In this document: positions 30,726-34,790 of the stretch, piece after piece | Position numbering within the stretch: the first letter of the stretch is position 1 | Layout: every line of letters begins with the position of its first letter | Origin: JBGLNJ01 sp964353405 | Lineage (GTDB): Bacteria; Chloroflexota; Anaerolineae; Fen-1058 | Length of the DNA: 34,790 nucleotides | NCBI GenBank assembly: GCA_964353405.1 | Contig: CAYGWJ010000302.1 | Location: 1-34,790 of the forward strand | Direction of reading: 5' to 3' | Notes under the pieces: generated by a model | The model's input: only the letters and a program-made list of their open reading frames with translations | Databases searched by the model: none | Told to the model about the DNA's origin: nothing | Position numbers and translations under genes: made by a program

Positions 30726-30754
30726 TTGTTTTGCGCTGCCTTTTCTGTTATACT
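30726..30754 (+). promoter_or_regulatory. Promoter of hicB
   Basis: TTGTTT (30726-30731), a 17-base spacer and TATACT (30749-30754) precede the hicB ATG by 28 bases. AGAGGTG (30771-30777) is the ribosome site. Confidence 0.5.
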
Positions 30755-30782
30755 CTTGGCAGAGTCAAGAAGAGGTGTTTCC

Positions 30783-31013
30783 ATGGCTTTCCAATTTACC
30801 GTTGTCATTGAGCCGGACGAAGAAGGCTTTCACGCTTACGTTCCCGCGCTGCCGGGTTGTCATTCTTTCGGCGACACGCTGGACGAGGCACGTGCCAACA
30901 TCACTGAAGCGATAGGACTTTACATCGAAAGCATGCAAGCGGACGGCGAACCCATTCCTGCCGAGCAAGAGCCATTCTTCGTCACGCGTCTCTCCGTGCC
31001 AATGCCAGCATGA
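30783..31013 (+). CDS. hicB: HicB-family antitoxin-like protein
   Basis: This 76-residue protein has the HicB fold signature: VVIEPDEEGFHAYVPALPGCHSFGDTLDEARANITEAI, the partial RNase-H-like domain of HicB antitoxins. No separate C-terminal DNA-binding domain is visible; short HicB proteins of this size exist. In intact modules HicB neutralises the RNA-cleaving toxin HicA. Here the partner reading frame that starts at the overlapping ATGA (31010-31013) is broken, so this looks like an orphan. Its own promoter and ribosome site are intact. Confidence 0.85.
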   Translation: MAFQFTVVIEPDEEGFHAYVPALPGCHSFGDTLDEARANITEAIGLYIESMQADGEPIPAEQEPFFVTRLSVPMPA

Positions 31014-31118
31014 GTGACAAGCTCCCGCACGTTAATTGCCAGGATTTGATTCGCGCGCCGAAACGCGCCGGCTTTGTCGAACAGCGTCAACATTGACGAG
31101 TTCCGCGAACTTTTGTAG
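31010..31118 (+). pseudogene. hicA: hicA remnant with internal deletion
   Basis: The frame starting at 31010 overlaps the hicB stop (ATGA) and encodes a normal HicA beginning, MSDKLPHVNCQDLIRAPKRAG followed by FVEQR, then stops at 31094-31096. In the next frame, 31089-31118 encodes NIDEFRELL and a stop, which is the usual HicA C-terminal ending. The middle of the protein, including the GSH segment with the catalytic histidine, is missing, about 30-40 residues judging by normal HicA length. This points to one internal deletion that also changed frame. The toxin should be inactive. Confidence 0.75.
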
Positions 31119-31122
31119 CCGA

Positions 31123-31147
31123 CTGACCACTCACCACTGACCACTGT
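31123..31147. repeat. CTGACCAC-type dispersed repeat
   Basis: CTGACCACT, CACCACT and GACCACT words follow one another between the hicA remnant and the lipoprotein stop. Related words lie at about 30564-30573 and 30713-30722 on both sides of the inverted-repeat element. Confidence 0.5.
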
Positions 31148-31156
31148 CTACTGCCG

Positions 31157-32587
31157 TCACGGCAATCCGTACACATTCACACCAAAATCGGTCGCCACGG
31201 CGACATGCCGACCATTAGGCGACCAGCCCACAGCAAACACGCCCCACGTGCCGATATCTTGCCTGCGCACGACTTGGCCATCTACTAAAAACTGCACGGT
31301 TACATGACCATCGGGCGTGCCCTGTCCAGGGTCCAAGTTGCTGTAGCGCACATAGGCCAACCGTCCGTCATTGAGCCAGGCTGGAAAACCCATCCGTTCG
31401 CCCAACGCGTCGACCCGCTCGGCGCTTTGCTCAAGCGTCAGGTCAGTCGGCGGGACTGTGTTGGCGATGAGCCAATCCTTGTCCGTCTTGCCGCCGATGA
31501 TGTCACTGCCTGACGTGGCACGATAAAAATATCGGTTTCGGGCGGGTGACAGTCCAAAATAATCTTGGTCTTGGCTCATCAGCCGCCTGGCTCCGCCACA
31601 CGTCACACTTTGCAGCGGTTCGCAGTTCGGGTCGTTGCGTGTGAGGTTTTCCAACTTGTCTGTTGCCAGGTCAACCGCATAAAAGTCGTCCACGTAATCT
31701 ATGATCGAGGGCGACGCCGTGTGGCTCCGAACGACGAGCCGGTCGTTCGCCAGCCAGCCGCCCAGCCATACCGGTCGCGCGACGACCAGCCGCGCCGATT
31801 CGCCCCGCGCGCCCATCACGCCCACGGCCATCTCTGGCGTCAGGTTCCGGCCGCCCGAACGCGCCTCAAACGCGATCTGCTTTCCGTCCGGCGACCAGAC
31901 GGGGTGCCGTGCCGCGTCATACGCCGTCCCGCTCGACCAGGCTACCAGGGGCAATGTGACCAGGTCCGCCAGCCGCCGCGCGTTCGTGCCATCCGAGTTC
32001 ACGCGCCAGAGTTGCCCGCCGCCCCAGAACCCGCCGATTTGCGGGTCGGCATTCGGGCCGCGATCCACCAGCTCACACGTTGCGACGAGCATAGTGCTGT
32101 CCGGCGACCATGCCAGATCTTCACACGGGCCATCGAGCAATTTGGTTTGGCGTCCGCCGGCAAACGACCAGATACCGAAGCGGCCCAAGTCCATGTCATC
32201 ACCTGACACGCCCGCGATGCGCCAACCGTCAGGCGACCATGTCACCAGCCCGATTCGGCCATCCTCCGTTTTCAGCTCGAAAGAATCGCCCGTGCGTGAA
32301 TCCACGACGTGAGTCTGCGCCGTCCGGTCGGCCCAAAACGTCACTGCGAGGAAGCGATTGTCCGGCGACCAGTTGACTTGGCCGCGCGTCCAGTCTGCCT
32401 GGAGGGTGTCTTCAATGGACACAGACATGTCTGGCGAAACCGTCGGTGTGGGCGCGGGCCTCGCGGTAGCGGTAGGCTCAACGGTCGGCAGAACCTGTGG
32501 AACATCCGTCGGCGTTGAGACAGGGGGCGGAGTCTGCCTCTGGCAGCCGGCCAGACCGATCACCACGGCTAGCACAATCCACCACAC
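31157..32587 (-). CDS. TolB-like beta-propeller lipoprotein
   Basis: This protein of about 476 residues begins at GTG 32587. A hydrophobic signal segment ends with the lipobox IGLAGC, predicting a lipid-anchored exported protein. A Pro/Thr-rich linker (about 25-55) follows, then repeated WD40/TolB-like PD40 motifs (VNWSPDNRFLAVTFW, VTWSPDGWRIAGVS, LAWSPDSTMLVAT, PVWSPDGKQIAFEA, VGWSPNGRHVAVAT). No enzymatic motif was seen; ligand or peptidoglycan interaction is possible. The frame is open 20 codons further upstream (to 32647), but those codons read the repeat at 32598-32625. Unlike the neighbouring WD40 gene it has the high GC of the rest of the window. Confidence 0.82.
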   Translation of the reverse strand: MWWIVLAVVIGLAGCQRQTPPPVSTPTDVPQVLPTVEPTATARPAPTPTVSPDMSVSIEDTLQADWTRGQVNWSPDNRFLAVTFWADRTAQTHVVDSRTGDSFELKTEDGRIGLVTWSPDGWRIAGVSGDDMDLGRFGIWSFAGGRQTKLLDGPCEDLAWSPDSTMLVATCELVDRGPNADPQIGGFWGGGQLWRVNSDGTNARRLADLVTLPLVAWSSGTAYDAARHPVWSPDGKQIAFEARSGGRNLTPEMAVGVMGARGESARLVVARPVWLGGWLANDRLVVRSHTASPSIIDYVDDFYAVDLATDKLENLTRNDPNCEPLQSVTCGGARRLMSQDQDYFGLSPARNRYFYRATSGSDIIGGKTDKDWLIANTVPPTDLTLEQSAERVDALGERMGFPAWLNDGRLAYVRYSNLDPGQGTPDGHVTVQFLVDGQVVRRQDIGTWGVFAVGWSPNGRHVAVATDFGVNVYGLP

Positions 32588-32597
32588 GGATGTGACC

Positions 32598-32625
32598 TGC
32601 GACTTGCGTGCATTTTGCGACTTGC
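32598..32625. repeat. Dispersed 10-bp word repeat, TGCGACTTGC
   Basis: TGCGACTTGC is at 32598-32607 and 32616-32625, just upstream of the lipoprotein start. It is the inverted form of the pair at 28298-28321. Confidence 0.7.
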
Positions 32626-32659
32626 ACTGTGCAGCTTGGGCGATCATGCCGGGTCGCCC

Positions 32660-33367
32660 CTACTCAACCGCCACTTCTATGCGCTTGTTGATTTTGCCTT
32701 TGCTCTTGTAATCTACTACACGGATGCGACCGACCTCGCGCGTGTTGGCGACGTGAGTGCCGCCATCGGCCTGCAAATCCAGCCCGACGATCTCGACGGT
32801 CCGCACTTGCATAATCCCTTCTGGGAGCAAATTGATCTTGGTGCGGATGAGGTCAGGAATCTGGAAGGCTTCTTGGCGCGGCAGAATCTTGACGCGGACG
32901 TCGCGCGCTGCGGCGACTTCGGCATTGACCTTTTCTTCGATCGCGCGCACGAGTTCCTGGCGCATCGTCTCGAACTCAAAGTCCATCCGTCCGCGCAGCG
33001 GTTCCATGTTGCCGCCTGTGACCGATGCGCCGTAATCGCGAAAGATGGCGCCGCACAGGATGTGCATGGCGGTATGCGTGCGCATCAATGGGTAGCGGCG
33101 CTCCCAATCAACCACGCCGTGAACTAACGTGCCAACGTCAGGCAAGCTGCCCTCGATTTCGTGCCACACGTTGTCGCCCATCTTGCGCACTTTGGCCACT
33201 TTCAGCTCTCCACCTCCTACTCTCAACACTCCCGCGTCATTCGGCTGGCCGCCGCCGCCGGGGTAAAACGCCGAGCGATCGAGCGCCACGGCATTGCCTT
33301 CCACCGCTGTCACCGTCGCGTCAAACTCGCGCAGATAACTATCGGTTTGATACAAGAGTTCCGTCAC
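32660..33367 (-). CDS. alaX: Alanyl-tRNA editing protein AlaX
   Basis: This 235-residue free-standing editing domain removes serine or glycine from mischarged tRNA-Ala. Motifs are AFYPGGGGQPNDAG, RTHTAMHIL with metal-binding H98 and H102, and DLQADGGTHVANTREVG with H205. The usual CxxxH of the domain is DGGTH here, with Asp201 in place of Cys; I am unsure how common that is in AlaX. The start is GTG 33367 behind GAGGTGA. The stop codon TAG lies inside a copy of the GTAGGGGCGACCC repeat (inverted, 32651-32663). Size fits the AlaX-M class. Confidence 0.9.
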   Translation of the reverse strand: MTELLYQTDSYLREFDATVTAVEGNAVALDRSAFYPGGGGQPNDAGVLRVGGGELKVAKVRKMGDNVWHEIEGSLPDVGTLVHGVVDWERRYPLMRTHTAMHILCGAIFRDYGASVTGGNMEPLRGRMDFEFETMRQELVRAIEEKVNAEVAAARDVRVKILPRQEAFQIPDLIRTKINLLPEGIMQVRTVEIVGLDLQADGGTHVANTREVGRIRVVDYKSKGKINKRIEVAVE

Positions 33368-33383
33368 GTCATCACCTCACGTG

Positions 33384-33406
33384 TGCTGCGTAATCATCAC
33401 GCAGCA
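33384..33406. repeat. Perfect hairpin, TGCTGCGT family
   Basis: TGCTGCGT (33384-33391) and ACGCAGCA (33399-33406) form an 8-bp stem with a 7-base loop in the gap upstream of alaX. It is related to the larger hairpin at 20219-20265. Confidence 0.75.
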
Positions 33407-33421
33407 TCCCTTTGGATTACG

Positions 33422-33460
33422 AAATAAAAACGCCCCGTCCTGATGCAGGACAAGAGCGAC
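33422..33460 (-). terminator. Rho-independent terminator of the MBL-fold gene
   Basis: On the minus strand a GTCCTG/CAGGAC stem with a 3-base loop is extended by a CGCTC/GGGCG lower stem and followed at once by TTTTTATTT (33422-33430). It starts eight bases after the stop codon at 33468. Confidence 0.7.
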
Positions 33461-33467
33461 GCCAGTC

Positions 33468-34322
33468 CTACTTGCGCGATTTGCGGGGCGAGCTGCTACT
33501 CGTTGAACGATCATACAAGGATAACAGGTTCGACACGTGAAGCTGCTGAACCAGCCCGTTGAGGGGAATGCGACTCTTGCCACATGATTCGATGCTGATT
33601 TCGCGCATGTCCTCACGCGCCTTATCGGCGGCGATAGCTTTGGAGACTTTGGTCTCAATGGTTTCCAGGTAGCGCACGCTGCTGTCAATCGTCTCGTTGA
33701 TCTCGCCGCGCAGCACCACTTCGCCATGACCCTGCGCCACATTTTCCAGGCTGAGCGCGCGAATCATCTTCAGCGATTCGACAAACGCCTTGGGGTCGCC
33801 GTCAACGATATAGGGCACCGGCATGACCGTGTCGGCGGCGAACAGAATTCGGTCCTCTTTGATATAGACCACAATCGAATCCTGTGTGTGGCCCGGCGAG
33901 TGCAAGAGCTGGAGGGTCTTGTTGCCCATCCGCAGCGTCATCTCGTTGCCCTCAAACACTACCTCCGGAACGCGAAGCCGGGCATCGGCCAACTCGGGTG
34001 TTTGCGCACGTGCCTCGTCCAGGCTTGTCTGCCCGTGCCGTGCTATCCAGTCCCGGCAAAGCGAATGCGAGATAACCTGGGCATTCTGGAACAGGTACGC
34101 ACCATAGGTATGGTCGGCATGGTAGTGGGTGAGGATCACGTAGCGGATGCCGTTGCTGCTGCGCCTAGCAATAAAATCGGCAATTTGCTGTGTCTCACTG
34201 GGAAATGGCAAGGTGTCAATGATGACCGCGCCTTCGGAGGTCAACACTGCCCCGGCGGTAACCTGGGCGTACAGGCCGCTGGTGAATACGAAAATATCAT
34301 CAGAAACGCGCTCGCGTTGCAT
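33468..34322 (-). CDS. MBL-fold metallo-hydrolase
   Basis: This 284-residue metallo-beta-lactamase-fold protein has the metal motif LTHYHADHTYG (HxHxDH), the third ligand in LLHSPGHTQDS, an Asp in LFAADTVMPVPY and a late QGHGEVV with the last histidine. The order matches the SoxH/quinohemoprotein-type subgroup of exported or cytoplasmic hydrolases. No signal peptide is seen. The C-terminal part after about residue 215 is helical and ends in a Ser-rich basic tail (STSSSSPRKSRK). ATG 34322 follows GAGGT. It has its own promoter and terminator, so it is a single-gene unit. Substrate unknown. Confidence 0.9.
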   Translation of the reverse strand: MQRERVSDDIFVFTSGLYAQVTAGAVLTSEGAVIIDTLPFPSETQQIADFIARRSSNGIRYVILTHYHADHTYGAYLFQNAQVISHSLCRDWIARHGQTSLDEARAQTPELADARLRVPEVVFEGNEMTLRMGNKTLQLLHSPGHTQDSIVVYIKEDRILFAADTVMPVPYIVDGDPKAFVESLKMIRALSLENVAQGHGEVVLRGEINETIDSSVRYLETIETKVSKAIAADKAREDMREISIESCGKSRIPLNGLVQQLHVSNLLSLYDRSTSSSSPRKSRK

Positions 34323-34359
34323 TCACTTACCTCGTTGGCGGGTGGGGTTTGTGCAAAGG

Positions 34360-34389
34360 AGGATAACACAGAATGAGGTGCGCTGTCAA
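34360..34389 (-). promoter_or_regulatory. Promoter of the MBL-fold gene
   Basis: On the minus strand a perfect TTGACA (34384-34389), an 18-base spacer and TATCCT (34360-34365) precede the start at 34322 by about 37 bases. Confidence 0.6.
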
Positions 34390-34579
34390 GCCGAATCGGT
34401 TCATGCGCCGCACGGCACGGTGGTCTTACTCGAATCTAACCATCTTAATCTTGCTTTGACCTTGCTGTTATGATTTTGTTATATGCGCATTCCTTCTGTT
34501 ATGCCCTAGTTATATATTTCTTCTATTCTTTACATGATAGTGTTATTGTCCGAACCTGGAATTGTGCCCTGACATACCT
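34390..34579. other. AT-rich intergenic leader
   Basis: This gap is AT-rich from about 34430. TTGACC (34456-34461) with a 17-base spacer to TTATAT (34479-34484) is a possible weak plus-strand promoter for the gene starting at 34580. No other structure was seen. Confidence 0.35.
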
Positions 34580-34790
34580 ATGATCACCAACCCATTGTCT
34601 CATCTCTTGAATCGGTGTCTTATGCCTTTAAAGCGTGGCGGTGCCGCCAAGGACGAATTTACGGCCGTGAGTGTATCTCATGTATCTGATTATGATCGGC
34701 AGTGGAGCCTTTTGACGTGGGTCTTGTTGGCTCTGGACTCGCTCTCTGTGTTGGGCAGCCTTGTTTTGGCCTATGCGTTGCGTATCTCCA
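34580..34790 (+). CDS. Membrane protein N-terminus, probable polyprenyl glycosylphosphotransferase (3' partial)
   Basis: Seventy codons are visible before the window ends. After a polar start (MITNPLSHLLNRCLMPLKRG) comes a soluble stretch and then a transmembrane segment, TWVLLALDSLSVLGSLVLA, ending in YALRIS. A helix of the type LLxLDxLxxxxxxxLAYxLR is typical of the first membrane span of WcaJ/EpsE-like undecaprenyl-phosphate sugar transferases, which start exopolysaccharide synthesis. The catalytic domain would lie outside the window, so this is a tentative call. No Shine-Dalgarno sequence is obvious before the ATG. Confidence 0.5.
   Translation, partial: MITNPLSHLLNRCLMPLKRGGAAKDEFTAVSVSHVSDYDRQWSLLTWVLLALDSLSVLGSLVLAYALRIS

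Larger units (their letters stand above)
30412..30782. other. 371-bp gap with promoters and an inverted repeat
   Basis: No gene was found here. On the minus strand a perfect TATAAT (30517-30522) could serve the WD40 gene, though its -35 region is poor. The centre holds the inverted repeat at 30590-30703, and the right end holds the hicB promoter. Fragments of the CTGACCAC repeat family are at about 30564-30573 and 30713-30722. Confidence 0.5.

Overview
The window is a GC-rich bacterial chromosome segment with short gaps and long co-oriented gene runs. It is most likely from a Chloroflexota (Anaerolineae-like) bacterium. This is an inference from several features: mevalonate kinase next to isopentenyl phosphate kinase (the mevalonate variant known from Roseiflexus), Thr/Pro-rich linkers in surface proteins, frequent GTG/TTG starts, and many families of short palindromic intergenic repeats. 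No rRNA, tRNA, CRISPR array or transposase was seen.

Region 1 (1-7930, + strand) is the most unusual part. It is a catabolic-looking operon that continues off the left edge: an MBL-fold lactonase-like hydrolase, a Tm-1/UPF0261 protein, a UroD-family protein, a class II aldolase, a second Tm-1/UPF0261 protein, a second UroD-family protein, and a form IV RuBisCO-like protein (RLP). The Tm-1+UroD pair occurs twice, around the aldolase. The RLP keeps the carbamylated-Lys/metal site but not the carbon-fixing loop, so it is not a CO2-fixing enzyme. I infer an undescribed pathway for an acid sugar or similar branched carbon skeleton, with lactone opening, ATP-dependent activation, RLP enolisation or decarboxylation, and aldol cleavage.

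Region 2 (7889-13347): isopentenyl phosphate kinase and mevalonate kinase on the minus strand, then, on the plus strand, murJ, a SAM methyltransferase, a PfpI/DJ-1 protein and a double-GNAT acetyltransferase.

Region 3 (13342-18783): on the minus strand, a P1-family (DmpA/NylC-like) peptidase fused to a GNAT domain, a FecR-like membrane protein and an acylphosphatase. An ADP-forming acyl-CoA synthetase runs divergently on the plus strand.

Region 4 (18788-28273, all minus) is mostly housekeeping: ileS, a DksA/TraR zinc-finger protein, lspA, rluD, a nitrilase-fold protein lacking its catalytic Cys, threonine aldolase, an Ig-like/Thr-Pro-rich surface protein, pth and xth.

Region 5 (28298-34790) is accessory in character: an AT-richer membrane-anchored seven-blade WD40 protein, a 371-bp non-coding gap with an inverted repeat, a solitary hicB followed by an internally deleted hicA, a TolB-like lipoprotein, AlaX, an MBL-fold hydrolase, and the first 70 codons of a membrane protein that looks like a polyprenyl glycosylphosphotransferase.

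Short repeats sit in many gaps and extend several reading frames artificially (lspA, pth, the lipoprotein, the methyltransferase C-terminus). One family lies in frame inside ileS.
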